DNA from: Actinernus sp. WN-2022
Lineage: Eukaryota; Cnidaria; Anthozoa; Actiniaria; Actinernidae
Direction: 5' to 3'
NCBI GenBank assembly: GCA_030867875.1
Contig: JAOWCC010001634.1
Span: 40,319,403-40,383,402 of the forward strand
Length of the DNA stretch: 64,000 nt
The position numbers were made by a program, and so were the translations under genes. Positions 31,937 to 43,111 of this stretch are shown in pieces. Position 1 is the first letter of the stretch, and each line of letters begins with the position of its first letter. The notes under the pieces were generated by a model. The model did not search any database and had not been told where the DNA came from. It saw only the letters and a program-made list of their open reading frames with translations.

Positions 31937-34684
31937 ATGGGAGACGCTGTTACTCGTTCGGATTTAGCGGAGTTTCGTACATTTGTTCTGGAACAACTTT
32001 CTCTTCATAATTAAGTCCACGTTATCAGACCAGTTTAATCAGGCCCAGAATACAGCTACTACCGCCCTTTCAGTCTCCCGACAGGTTAAAGAGGACAGCG
32101 AGTTGTCGTTCAACTACCCAGGCAACGCAAAAAACTTCAGGTTCAACCGCCAATTACAAGAGAAATTGTCTAAGGCTCGAGACCTCTTAACCCGCGAAGA
32201 TTCTGAATTCCATCGAAGAAAGAAATCGAAAAATTCGTATTGCCGATTCGTCAGACGCAGGCTGGTTAACGGTCAAACAGTACGAAGCCAACGATGTTGC
32301 TTTAAACGAAAAAGACGACAGGAAGATACGTAGTGCTAAGGGGAAAGCGTTACGCGAGCAAACTCGCTCAAGGATCAAGCGGAATGCTGAAAAACTGAGC
32401 TAGAGAACGAAGTCTGCAATCTTCTCCATACAGTACCAACAGACCTTGGTCACGTGGCCACAAGGGCAATGGCCGACTCAGAACCAGCGTTCTTCTAGCC
32501 TCACAACGTATCGCCCAGGCCGGACCCTATATTCATGGCACTGATAGCGCTGGCGGCCCCTGCAGATACTGCGGTTCCTTTGCACATCGGTGGCGTGAGT
32601 GCCCAATCAGGCTCGCTAAAAACTCTCCCATTGGAAGCCAGTACAGCTCCGTTACCTCATTCCGTCCAAGCCGTTTCTAAGGGTTCATTTTGGGGGTCAC
32701 TCAAGGCTGACGCCTCTAAGGTTCTTGGAGGCCACAGCCGGGTTGTTTCTTCCCGAAACCTGTAACAGGGATTTACCAGTTTCCGGACGATCCACTATTG
32801 AACATGAATTCAAGGAACTCCTAGCGCAAGATAAGTACACTATTGATTCCTCTTATGAACAGTTCTTGAAATGTAATTTACATGCGGAGTACCAGCAAGG
32901 GATAGCTCCCCTTATACGTCTCAAAACTCATATTCAGTTTTGGGTTAACATAGGAACACCTGGCTGGATTTTAGATGTTATTTTGAATGGTTATAAGATT
33001 CCTTTTATTTATTTACCACCTAGTGCCACATTTAAGAACAACGCATCAGCGTTGTCATGCACTGATTTTGTTAATGAGACTGTTAATGATTTACTCAAGA
33101 GCCGTGATAGGCTCTGTCGTTGAAGTTTTTTCATCACCTAGAGTGGTTAATCCTCTTTCTGTGTCCACTAATTCTGAGGGCAAACGTAGGCTAATACTTG
33201 ATCTTAGACATGTTAATCAGCATATTTATAAACTTAAATTTAAGATGGAAGACTCTAAACTGTTTCTTCAGTACCTCCATTTATCAGGATACATGTTTAA
33301 GTTTGACATGAAATCAGGCTACCATCACATCGATATTTGTGACGCTCACCAGTGCTTCTTGGGTTTTCAGTGGCCGCTGTTTATTTCGAACACACCCAGG
33401 TATTTTCAGTTTACTGTTCTACCATTCGGCCTGTCCTCGGCACCTTACTGATCTCTTTACGAAAGTTTTCCGTCCTCTAGTTCGGCATTGGTGAGCACTC
33501 CACAAGGTATAATTCCTTTGGTTTTATATCTGGATGACAGCGCAGCATGCCTTCCGAATCGCGCACAGGCCGAGAGTATGTCTCGTGTCATTAGTATGGA
33601 TCTTCATAATGCTGGAGTTGTAGTCAACAAAGAAAAATATCTTATATATCTGGGATTTACATATAGTCTCTCCTCGATTGGTTGCCTCAGTCGTGGGTAA
33701 AATCATCTCCCTTTCATGTCGCCCTTTTGATGTCAAAATTATTAGTCTTTCGTACAGTTTCACGACAATTGGGATATTCCACTTGACATGAGTGCGTACC
33801 AGTTTTTTCCGCAGTGCCTTCAGGAAATACAATTTTGGATTCATAACTGCGTTAAGCTCAACGGTAGAGCTCTCGTCGAGTACTGGCCTCCGGTTGCGTT
33901 GGTTTATTCTGACTCGCTAGTGGTTACGCCTGCGGTGGCTATGCTCTATACCTTGATAGGGATGAATTCGAGTTATTCTATAAAGCATTCTCTTCTACCC
34001 AAATCACTTCTGATAGTAACGCTAGGGGAGCTCCTTGCTATCCTATATAGTCTGAAGTCGTTCAAGATGTCTTGGCGGAATAAGGCAGTTAAGATTTTCA
34101 CTGACAATAAGAATGCAGCGTCTATTTCTGCCAGAGGTAGCAATTCGCTCCGACTCCATGCCCTTGCGGTGGATATATACGCATTTTTTGCTTTTCACAA
34201 TATTTCGCTTGAGGCCAGACCATGGATTCCTAGGTCTCTTAATGACTTCGCAGATTCTATACGAGTCGTGTTGTCGATTAGGATGATTGGTCTGTGTCTT
34301 CGCAATTTTTCAGCATATCTGCCATCTTCACGGTTGTTTCGACGTTGATCGTTTTGCTTCTCCGAGTTCAGCTACATGTAAGTGCGTCGCGAAGGAGTTG
34401 ATGCATTTAGTGCTAATTGGCGAGGTGTTAACAATTGGTTAGTTCCGCCTATTTATCTTGTAATCCGCACCATCTTACACCTTGAATTTTCTCTTGCTTC
34501 GGGGACGCTGGTGATTCCTAAATGGCAATCGGCTAGTTTTTGGCCTTTCCTTTTCCCTTCTGGTGTGCCTAGATCTTCAGTTTTACACATTGTCGAGTTT
34601 TCTGACCCTCAAGATATTTTGATTCGTCGCATCTCAATTTTCCTACCATTTCAGCGCATGCACTTTTCCGTTCAACGGTACTAG
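31937..34684 (+). mobile_element. DIRS-like retrotransposon, decayed copy 1
   Basis: From the start codon at 31937 (MGDAVTRSDLAEFRTFVLEQ), many frameshifts follow. In order: a gag region with one CCHC knuckle (CRYCGSFAHRWREC, about 32565), reverse transcriptase (about 32780-33690) and RNase H (about 33890-34300). RT blocks include LILDLRHVN, FDMKSGYHHIDI, LPFGLSSAPY and the catalytic YLDD. RNase H has FTDNKNAASI and WIPRSLNDFAD. The block order and sequence match DIRS/Ngaro-type elements. No tyrosine recombinase or terminal repeats were recognised. Confidence 0.9.
32780..34300 (+). pseudogene. DIRS-like RT/RNase H, copy 1
   Basis: The RT core is spread over three frames: IQFWVNIGTPGWILDVILNG and KIPFIYLPPSATFKNN; then NPLSVSTNSEGKRRLILDLR and GYHHIDICDAHQCFLGFQW; then VLYLDDSAACLPNRAQAESM. 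RNase H follows with LGELLAILYSLKSF and VKIFTDNKNA. At least four frame changes and stops separate the blocks, so it is not functional. Confidence 0.9.
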
Positions 34685-34735
34685 TTGTCCGTTTAGATGC
34701 TTCCTAATTTTTTCGTGGCATTGCTTGGTTTACTA

Positions 34736-34905
34736 CCGTTTTATAGCGGGGTGTTATAGGTTTTGTCATTATTAGTGTATGTAGGAACGCACAATGCTGT
34801 AGATCGTAAGGGTTTGATTGCATCGCGATCGTATGGTCACACCGCTTTATAGCGGAATATCGTGGTTGCACTTACCGTTGTATTGCACACCGCTTTATAG
34901 CGGAT
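34736..34905. repeat. Three copies of a CCGCTTTATAGCGG hairpin
   Basis: ACCG(T/C)TTTATAGCGG occurs near 34736, 34842 and 34890. Each can form a 5-bp stem CCGCT/AGCGG around TTAT. They lie just past the DIRS-like RNase H region and may belong to its 3' part. Confidence 0.6.
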
Positions 34906-35339
34906 ATATTCGTTATACAAAGGTTATGAGTGATATTATATAATGTGTAGTTTGTTTCATTTAGTGAGTGGTCTTTGTCAGATCACGTGGTACTCGAGGC
35001 TTCTTAGTTATAATCATGGCGGCTACGCCTGCTTTTTACGATTTATCTCATAATAGCTATATGTTGCTTTATTGTTATGTCATTTCGTCGTGATTATGTA
35101 TTTCACATCAGATTACGTTTTTTCATAGCGTTTAGTTTTGTTTGGGTGTATTTTATTGTATATTTGCATTTTCTTAATTATCGTTAGAAATTATTTGCAA
35201 TAATAACATTGTATTCATGTACTTGTCTTATATACATATGAATGTTGTTTTTATTTGGCAGCACTCATTCCATTACCAACTAACCCTTATTCCCTACTAT
35301 CTCTATTACAAGTTCTAGGTCACAAGGCCTTTTCAGCCC

Positions 35340-35640
35340 GGGGGGGGGGGGGGGGGGGGGGGGGTACATGGATGCTCGTCGTACCTTTTTAGGGGTCAAA
35401 ATCAGGAGTTTGGTACCACTTAGGGTATCCACGATCAAACACAGACATTTCTATGTAAAGCGGTACCTTTTAGGGGTCGGGTGTCAATTGAACGAAAAAG
35501 CGGTTATCTATTTACATTTTTATTATATTTTAGGGGTCAAAATAAGCTTGAGCCACGCCCATTTTAGTACCACTTAGGGGTCAAATCGAAAATGTCCGAC
35601 GAGCATCTCTACCCCTTTTATATGGAAATCCCCCCCCCCC
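35340..35640. mobile_element. Inverted-repeat element bounded by G/C runs
   Basis: The left end is a run of about 22 G followed by TACATGGATGCTCGTCG. The right end is CGACGAGCATCTCTACCCC, a short spacer, then a C run near 35630. TTTTAGGGGTC recurs four times inside. The same TTTTAGGG / ACCACTTAGGG sequence is the host of the element at 54779. Confidence 0.65.
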
Positions 35641-35959
35641 GGGCTTTTCACACTTCGCCATCCAGCCTTGCAGTCGCTTGCCTGTCGGGTCCCCAAGCTT
35701 CCTCGGCCACAGTAGGGCTCCCAACACCCTGAAGTTGTACGGTGGTTACTTTAAGAGATGGAAGTCCTGGGCGGCATCTTTCCCTGAAGTCATATATTTA
35801 CCTGCTGAAGACACTCGTATTGCCCTGTATTTTTGTCTTTAGTTCAGTCGGGTCACACATTTTCTACGGTTCAGTTGGTATTTTATCAAGGGCACCCACC
35901 GAGTACTTTTTGAAATTCGTTTGAAACCAGTTCAGTATGCAGCTCATTTAGCCATTTTA

Positions 35960-36540
35960 AGGCGCCTACTATGTCTTTTGACGTATTCTAGAAAGCTATT
36001 AGCTGTTCGGATTTTCTAGGTGAAAATCGCGTCAACCGAAAATACTCATGGCAAAATATTCCCGGCCTACGAATTTGTTAGTAGTCTAGAACATAAACAA
36101 GAATTTTCTAGCCCAAATAACTTCATGTTGCAAAGTTTTGTGGAGGTACGAATTTTTTAGGCAATTCTTTTAGGTGACCTCCATTTGCTAAAGGTTTATT
36201 CTTTCGGATTTTAGATGTCAGAATTTCTTAGGGAATGAAACTGTGTTCTCGAAAACTTTAGGCGGCCGCTTCACTAAATGATTTGTGATAATATGTGGGT
36301 TTTTTTCCATTCCAACCAATGGTTTTTTTCCCGGATCGTTCTGACTCTATTGACTGCAGACGAAAACGTACGAATATTTTAGGGGAAACCTCTTTGTCTC
36401 CCTTTTCTTCTATAATTTTCTAGGGATTGAAAACAAATTTTCTAGCCAGTATTTCAGAAAACAATTTTCTAGTGACAATTTTTTCAAATCCGAAAGTTTT
36501 AGGCTAACTTACTCTCCCGAACAGCTTTCTAACCGAAAAC
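35960..36540. repeat. Periodic TTTTCTAG motif region
   Basis: Variants of GAATTTTCTAGG occur about a dozen times at 25-60 bp spacing (for example near 36010, 36110, 36415, 36440 and 36465). No coding frame is supported. It may be a degraded minisatellite or the interior of a mobile element. Confidence 0.5.
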
Positions 36541-36620
36541 TTCGTTGGGTGCCCTTGGTTAATATGAGTACAAATAAACTGTTTAACATTATCAAATCCC
36601 TCGCTCACTTCTGCCAATAT

Positions 36621-38297
36621 CAACCCTGCTAGCAGAGGTTCTTTTCTCTTATACACTAGTCAATTGAAACTCCGGCCCCCAGACCCCCGGGACATAGCGG
36701 GGAATGTAGTTTATACAGTGTTACATTTTGACCTTTTCCCCGCCCATCGGAGGCATTGATAAATGGAATTTACATAAGCTTCAATCTGTTGTTCCATTAT
36801 TTGAAAAAAATACATTTTCTGAAGTACATTTTCTATTACTATATGCATGCTTTCCGCACTTTTACAGTCTCCACCATTGTCTTCTTTATCAGAAACCGTT
36901 GTCTGTCAACAAAAAAAACAATGCGACAAAGGAATATAAAGGAAATGTCATGCAGCTGCGTTTAACTATATTCAATCTGATATTTTGCCGTGACCGCGCA
37001 AACTTTAACAAAACCGGCTTGTTGCAAATAACAAAGAGTGTGTAATAATAAGCACTTCCTGATTCAGATCAGTACATCTACTACTCGTGACTTAACTCAG
37101 TATAAACACTGCCTCTGATGGAAACACCCAGGGCTTGTTTAAATTAACTACGATTTTTGCTCGTTGTGGTCCTTTTTTTAATACAGGCTATGACACAATG
37201 ATAAAGAAAACAAAATCACGACATCAATAATTCATGTCGAAAACTAATTGCTACGGAAATAGAGAGCAAAACATCGTGAAAATACATCGTCTTTAAGCAT
37301 TAATAAACCAAGCGTTTAGAACTAAAAATACCGATGGGCAAAAAAAGGTGCAACTTACAGTGGCGTAGCCAGGTTTTTAAAATTTGTAGGCCCAAACAAC
37401 CGCTCCGTAAGGGTCGCTTCTTGAGGGGTCCGGGAGCATGCTTCCCCGGGAAATGTTTAGATTTAGACTTTCGCAAATGCCTTCTGCTGCACTTCCCGGT
37501 CATGTTTTGTGTATTTCGACAGCTTCTCAAGCCCAACATTCACTTGTAATAAGACAAGTAGGCTGTAAAATGTGTAGGCCCGGGCCTACGGGCCTATAGG
37601 CTAGATACGCCCATGACTTATGTCATTTTTTTTATACATGTTGTTGCTGCTCTGGCCCAGCTCTGTCGTGGCTGGCGTTACAACCACCGCTAAAATCCCC
37701 TCAAATTTTGCAAATCGTTACTTTCCCGTTCCACCGGAGAAATGCAGCGTTAATTGTGCGTTATTCCACGGCCAAGTCTCCGCTATGTCCCGGGGGTCTG
37801 GGGGCCGGGGTTTCAGTTGACTAGTGCATTACCCTCCAGCTCCACTAACGAGGGAGTGGTTCCTTGTTTTTGGAGGTAAGTCACATGACAAACCGGTTTT
37901 TCGAGGTCGACGTCACACACGCATCATGGTACTTTAAAACACTGCCCAGTCAGGAGTTTGCAGTTTCAAGATGGCATCTGTCTTTGGAGTGAGTGTGAGC
38001 GAGTTCGAAGTAACGTTAAAAGTAGCTGTGTCAAACCTCAAAGAAAGCAACATCACCCTCGAAGAAGGAAATTTATTTAATTTCTCCACCCACTTGCCGT
38101 TAACAATAGGAAATGGACAATCTGAAATGTACAATGAATCTACAATGTTTACCGTCTCATTTTTCTCGGCCAATGGACATCCAGATACGCGGCGCGTGCT
38201 AACAGAAAACCATTCGGATCGTGGCAGAGGTTCTTTTCTCCCTCGTTAGTGGAGCTGGAGAGAGGGTAAGAGAAAAGAACCTCCGCTAGCAGGGTTG
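36621..38297. mobile_element. 1.7-kb inverted-repeat element (CAACCCTGCTAGCAGAGG ends)
   Basis: CAACCCTGCTAGCAGAGGTT at 36621 and AACCTCCGCTAGCAGGGTTG ending at 38297 continue inward; GGCCCCCAGACCCCCGGGAC at 36676 is mirrored near 37785-37810. The flanks CCAATAT / CCATTAT may be a decayed 7-8 bp duplication. The right arm is interrupted by a second element. Confidence 0.82.
37832..38266. mobile_element. 435-bp TA-flanked element nested in a terminal repeat
   Basis: The ends CCCTCCAGCTCCACTAACGA and TCGTTAGTGGAGCTGGAGAG...GGG are inverted. TA lies on both sides (37830-37831 and 38267-38268). Removing it rejoins the right arm of the host element. An open frame of about 90 codons inside (starting MASVFGVSVSEFEV) has no recognised family. 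Confidence 0.8.
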
Positions 38298-38439
38298 CCA
38301 TTATCTTGAATGCTGGTATGATTCTTTTGTCAAATTCGTGGCGACGTGTGGGTACGGTGTTTATTGAAAAATGATCTGTGTGTAGCTACTTCGTATATAT
38401 ATACCCATTTAAAAAAAAAAACACTTTATTTGGTATCCA

Positions 38440-38700
38440 CATCCAGAATACTGTATAAAACGTTTTACAACTGAGTGATAAATGAAATACTAATTAATTA
38501 ACTTTTTACTAGTCGGGAAATTCAAATGATATAGGAATAACTTAGTGATAGGAGGGCAACTTATATTTAGCTTTCTTTTACTTTTTGCCACGTGCATGCC
38601 ATGCTGCTCCATCAGCTGTTTTATTTTGAATGAAAATAAACCACTCGTTTCAGAAATATGTTTTACCAGAATTGAGTATTACACAAGATTTCATTGAGTA
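38440..38700. repeat. Dispersed repeat X, copy 2 (unsplit)
   Basis: AGTCGGGAAATTCAAATGATATAGG, ATAACTTAGTGATAGGAGGG and CCACGTGCATG run without interruption. This is the unoccupied counterpart of the copy split at 41446/52988. Similarity with the other copy continues to about 39430 and includes a SINE. Confidence 0.85.
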
Positions 38701-38949
38701 GCCGGCCGCACGGGGAACCGTACGCGTGATAAACTGACTAGGTAAGGTCATCCTATAAATAAAATGTCTCGTTTACCATCGCCGTCTGGCTCGATCGTGA
38801 TGGTGGGACGGATCGGTCGGTCGCCCCCCCCCAAAAAAAAACAAATCATGTATTCCTCGACTACTTGTTCCTCTACTTGTTGTGGATTGACAGTTCACAC
38901 AAGAAAAGCAAGAAACTAAAACGTAGAGAGCTCGGACAAGAGGTTTTGA

Positions 38950-39394
38950 TTTGATTTGAGACATTTGGATCAGAGCTTGATCAAAGGAGTACAAACAATA
39001 GGACTCAAGGTCCCTTCTAGGCCTGCCTCCGTCAGTGGACCTACGATTTTACGTCCTTATCCGAGAAGACGTGAAGGTCTAACCATTTTCAGTTGTTTCA
39101 CAAAGGCAGCACCTTCTACTCAGTTATTTTAAGACCCTGAGTGCTGGTCCGGCAGTAGCCTGTTCACAGGCTCTAGATACTGGGGAAAATGATGAAAATA
39201 AAACGTGGCTAAAACAAAATGGCCGACAGAAAGAAGAGGGGGACTGTGTACCCCAGTTCTCGTCTTCACTTTTTTTTTTTAGTATCCAGGGCCTCAGTGT
39301 GAACAGGCTAGACCGGCATGGGTTTGAATCCGCGACCTCCGGCTCGACAGACCGGAGCTTAACCACCGAGCCAACCGGAAGGTGGTCGCATGGA
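38950..39394 (-). mobile_element. tRNA-derived SINE, copy interrupted by a MITE
   Basis: On the minus strand the head reads TTGGCTCGGTGGTTAAGC (A-box-like) and GGATTCAAACCC (B-box-like), followed by a body ending CAAATGTCTCAAATC. Established knowledge: internal RNA polymerase III boxes of this kind define tRNA-derived SINEs. A MITE (39156-39310) splits it just after the head. Confidence 0.82.
39156..39310. mobile_element. 155-bp MITE inside the SINE
   Basis: The ends TAGCCTGTTCACAGGCTCTA and GTGTGAACAGGCTA are inverted. The flanks GTCCGGCA and GACCGGCA are an 8-bp duplication with one difference, consistent with hAT. The SINE copy at 53393-53672 has the empty site GGTCCGGCAGGGGTTTGAA. Confidence 0.85.
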
Positions 39395-39857
39395 TTAAAT
39401 AAGTTATTCTTCAATCTTCCTTTTTTTTCTCCAAATAAATTGGATCGGTCAGGCCGATGGTAAACAAAACATTTTATTGGGATGGCCTAATAGAACAAAG
39501 AACAAACTTCCTTCCAATTTGGAGTTTAGATTTTTAAACTGAAATGTGGCTGCCCCAATGGCGACCACTCCAAGTTTGGTAGCTTGCTCGCACAATAAAC
39601 ACTTTCAACGCTCGGTAATCACTCGATAAGTTTACTAGAAGCTCCAATAGCTTAACGACCACTGTAAACTTGTACATACAAGCGAAATCCTGTTTGTTAC
39701 TTGTAAATAAACGAAACAATAACGATATAAAGAGAGGTTGGTGCAGAGCGAGCGACACTGGAATTTTACAATACCTCTTGTCCGCACCGAAGAGAGGCAC
39801 ATGCGCGCGTGACGTAACGTGAAGTAAATTTTTTTTTACTTGAACTAGCAAACACTC

Positions 39858-40232
39858 GGGGATTCCGCTAATTTGCAATTCACTCAACCGCCTATCTATC
39901 ACGATGAAATCGTATTACTCGGGCTGCCTGTGGCAGGCCCGAGTTGAAATTGTTCGGTGCAACAAAATTTATGCGCATGCGTTAAATTATGCATTAGGTG
40001 ACCTCGTGGCGCTAATAGATTTCGCCATCGGACGGTATTCTTGTTTTTTTTTTGTTCAGTGCAGCAAAATTGTCGACTTCCGCTATTCTTGCGGGCTAAC
40101 AACCCTGGCGAAGAATCCGGCTTTTGATCTTCCGTTACTTGAACTCGCAACTGACCCGGATGTGTCGCGTCATTCGGCAGGACGGGGATTACCCTAATTT
40201 GCATTCACTCAAACGCCTATCTGTTACGCTGC
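39858..40232. repeat. Direct repeat of ~47 bp bracketing ~280 bp
   Basis: GGGGATTCCGCTAATTTGCA...CGCCTATCTATCACG at 39858-39905 recurs at 40185-40232 with a few changes. Between them lies a short palindrome with a CACAGG-type terminus (CTCGGGCTGCCTGTG, 39919). Cause unclear: insertion with duplicated flank, or segment duplication. Confidence 0.55.
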
Positions 40233-40261
40233 CCACTCTGTAATTTTTCTAGTTTACGGAG

Positions 40262-40491
40262 ATGGACATTACTTTAGAGGTTCAAATGGATCTGGTCACC
40301 TTTATCTTGTTTGCAGTGACTGTACTTATAATATGCGTGATAGGATGGATCAGAAAAATACTTTTCATGGGTTAGGCCGTGCCCCGAGGAGGAAAGCGCC
40401 AGTAGTTCATGATGAGAGGGACCATGAAGCGCGCCACGAGAATCTAAATAACCAGAGGAGAGAACCTGTTATAAATGATGAACGGGACTAA
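40262..40491 (+). pseudogene. Small membrane-protein ORF with frameshift
   Basis: The ATG at 40262 opens 37 codons: a short acidic lead, the helix VTFILFAVTVLIICVIGWI, then RKILFMG and a stop at 40373. One frame over, without a break, a charged tail (APRRKAPVVHDERDHEARHE... to ...INDERD, stop 40489-40491) continues. This suggests one small single-pass protein of about 77 residues with a one-base lesion. Parts recur at 59540-59615 and 23125-23160, so it may be a dispersed or processed copy. Family unknown. Confidence 0.45.
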
Positions 40492-40629
40492 TTCTATAAT
40501 ACGGTAAGCGTAAAGCATTTTGCCTGGACTTATGCCACTTATCTTGATTATCCCTTAGGTTATTCTATTAACTTGCTGTTACTCTAAATAGTTCTTTTTC
40601 GCATAATTCATTCCCCTTTGTCAGTCTCT

Positions 40630-41320
40630 GCAAGGTTAATATGAGTACAAATAAACTGTCTATCTGTGGCGAGGTTATTGAACCCTCTGCCACCGCTAAG
40701 AATATTGGTGCAAACTTCGACTCAGCCATGTCCATGGAGTGCCAGGTCAATGAAATCTGTCGGTAAATCGGCATTTTTCATCTACGAAACATATGGCGAA
40801 TACGAAAATATATCTCAGTGCATTCGGCTGAGATATTAGTGCATGCCTTTATTACATCACGGCTGGATTTACAATTCATTACTTTGTGGACTGCCAACAC
40901 AATTGATCCAGAAACTTCAGAGTGTCCAAAATTCAGCAGCCCGATTAATACTGATGTATGACAAACAAGTACGACAATATTACACCCGTTTTAAAGGAGC
41001 TACATTGGTTGCCAATAGAATATAGGATCAGTTTTAAGATCTTACTACTTACATATTAGTGCCTGAATGACACGGCTCATACTGATTTATCTGAAAGATC
41101 TAGTCCGTCCTTATGTACCGAAACGGCAACTAAGATCTGCCTTTAAGAACCTGTTAGAATGCGCACCATATAACTTGAAAGGGTATGGCTATAGAGCCTT
41201 CTCTGTGTCCGCGCCTAGGCTCTGGAACTCACTACCGGACTTTATAAGAGATAGGCAAACAGTTGAAAGCTTTAAAAAGACTTATCGTTTTAGACAGACA
41301 TATTTTTAATGAAATTTTCT
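40630..41320 (+). mobile_element. LINE 3' fragment, plus strand (CR1/L2-like)
   Basis: Plus-strand blocks in order: VIEPSATAKNIGANFDSAMS, CQVNEICR, LLCGLPTQLIQKLQSVQNSA, YLKDLVRPYVPKRQLRSAFK, GYGYRAFSVSAPRLWNSLPD and TVESFKKTY. This is a textbook C-terminal half of a CR1/L2-like polymerase with a few frameshifts. It ends near 41310 with a TTATTATTATTATTAA tail at 41390-41405. Confidence 0.92.
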
Positions 41321-41403
41321 TAAGATTTTTATTTTTATATTATATGTACAGCGCTAATGGAATGTAGGGAATTGGCGGTATGTAAATGTTTTATTATTAT
41401 TAT

Positions 41404-41446
41404 TAACTTTTTACCAGTCGGGAAATTCAAATGATATAGGAATAAC
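41404..41446. repeat. Dispersed repeat X, copy 3, left piece
   Basis: ACTTTTTACCAGTCGGGAAATTCAAATGATATAGGAATAAC matches 38505-38540. The continuation (GTGAT..AGG.AGGCAACTTAT) is found 11.5 kb away at 52989. Confidence 0.85.
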
Positions 41447-41826
41447 TTAAGGTGGCGGCTCGCCTGGATTTTCCTGGGACGCACCATACTCACTTTGAAC
41501 GGCATATACTCCGCTGTCAGAGTTCGGTCGGGCTAGCTACTTTACCCATTTACTAGAAATAGAATAAACTTTCCAAAAATGTAGGTTTGTTTGACATCGG
41601 TGTTACCATAGTAACACAGCGTTGACGTCATGTATTTTACATATCATCAATTTTCTCGAAATCTAGACCTAAACTTTTAAAACGACCTAGTGTTCCTTGT
41701 AGTCTAAATGTAGGCCTTCAAGACTGCAAAGTTTAAAAAAATTGTATGAGAGCGTTTTCGAAAATAAATGGGTCGTATATTTTCGTTAAAAAAATTAACA
41801 ATTCGCCTTACTTCCTGTTTAGTCGT

Positions 41827-42013
41827 CGAGAAATGAATTTTCTCGCGTTTTGTCAAATAAGCGAGAAAATATGCTCTCGTTGATATGTGACTACCAAGGG
41901 AATTGGTAGTGTATTTAAGGGCTGTTTGTATGTTGGTTCATTCTCTTGGTGTTCATTTCTGGAGGCGAACCTCAACTTAACTTACATTGTTATTTTATTT
42001 TATTTTATTTATT
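41827..42013 (+). repeat. DIRS split direct repeat A1
   Basis: ATGAATTTTCTCGCGTTTTG through TTACATTGTTATTTTATTTT is identical to A2 at 46979-47163. TATTTAAG at 41912-41919 is a possible TATA box, which would place transcription start inside the repeat. Confidence 0.9.
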
Positions 42014-42053
42014 TTAACTTAGGATACTCAGAGTTACAAGACTTCTCACATTC

Positions 42054-42970
42054 ATGGGTGACCCTGAAGTTGGAGCCGTTGGTATTTCTCCGGAGATTCG
42101 AGCCCTTCTGGTCAATCAAAGAGATTCCATCTTGGCTGCCGTCAACCATCAAATTCAAGGTCTTCAAAGTAATCTTTTACAAGCTCAATCAGAATTGGCT
42201 TCTCAGATAGCCTTAGACGTTCAGCCGGAGAGCTATACGTTTAAGAAGAAAGGAAACGAACAGCAATTCCAGTTTAACCAAAAGGTTTCCAACAAGAGTG
42301 CCGTTGCCTTAAAAGCTTTGGACCGTGGAAATATCGCCAAAGCGAAGGAGAGCTGAAAGAAGGTATTGTTTTCATTAACAATAGGCAAAAGGTAAGCAAA
42401 TTAGCAGATAAATCGGAGTTTGGCTGGGCTACAGTGCAGCAATATGTTCGGGATGAATTGGCTGACAACGATGCCGATGCTAAGCAAATCAAAAAAGCAG
42501 AAAAGAGAGCTGCCGATAAGATTAGGGTCCTTCAAGAGAAAAAGAGAAAGACTAGTCAAAAACCCTCTACACCCCTTCAGCGTTCAGCTCTCTCAGAACT
42601 GGTAGTGGTTTAATTTGGCTCTTTCGGCCCTTCTCAGCTCAGTAATTATCAGTTTTGTTCACAAGGTTATTGGTTTCCCGGTAATTTCAACAGAGCATTT
42701 GATATGTTTGATAGATGCGGGAGAAGAGGTCACTGGGCTAATTTCTGCCCTTCCAGAGACAAGCCAAGTTCTTCTGGACCAAAATCTTAATCAGGTCGTA
42801 GATTCTTTTGAATTTGAACAAGGTTCTGACAATTCGAGTTTTGTTCAAGGTAATCAGTTACGTGCGAACATTCCATTCTGGCGTGATGTTGTGCAAGCTT
42901 CTCATTTTGTTCTTGACATCATAGAAAACGGCCATAAGTTAATTTTTCTAGAATCGCCATCTCTTTTATT
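42054..42970 (+). pseudogene. DIRS-like gag region
   Basis: The ATG at 42054 opens GDPEVGAVGISPEIRALLVN, then YTFKKKGNEQQFQFNQKVSN, the gag signature shared with copy 1. The frame breaks at 42354, continues in another frame (KSEFGWATVQQYVRDELADN), and carries a single knuckle near 42705 (RCGRRGHWANFC) in which the first Cys of CCHC has become Phe. Confidence 0.85.
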
Positions 42971-43111
42971 TCATTGAAAATAGGTCTTCTGCGCTTCGTC
43001 AAGAGAGTTTTGTTCAGGGAGCTATCCTGTATTTACTTGATCGTGGTTGTATCGGAGAAATGAATTCTTATCCCGAATTTTGCAACCCCGGTTACACGTT
43101 GTAGAACCGGC

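Noticed and set aside
37971..38249. 92-codon open frame starting MASVFGVSVSEFEVTLKVAV
   Set aside because: It lies wholly inside a TA-flanked inverted-repeat element and ends in its terminus; no family recognised. Kept only as a remark.
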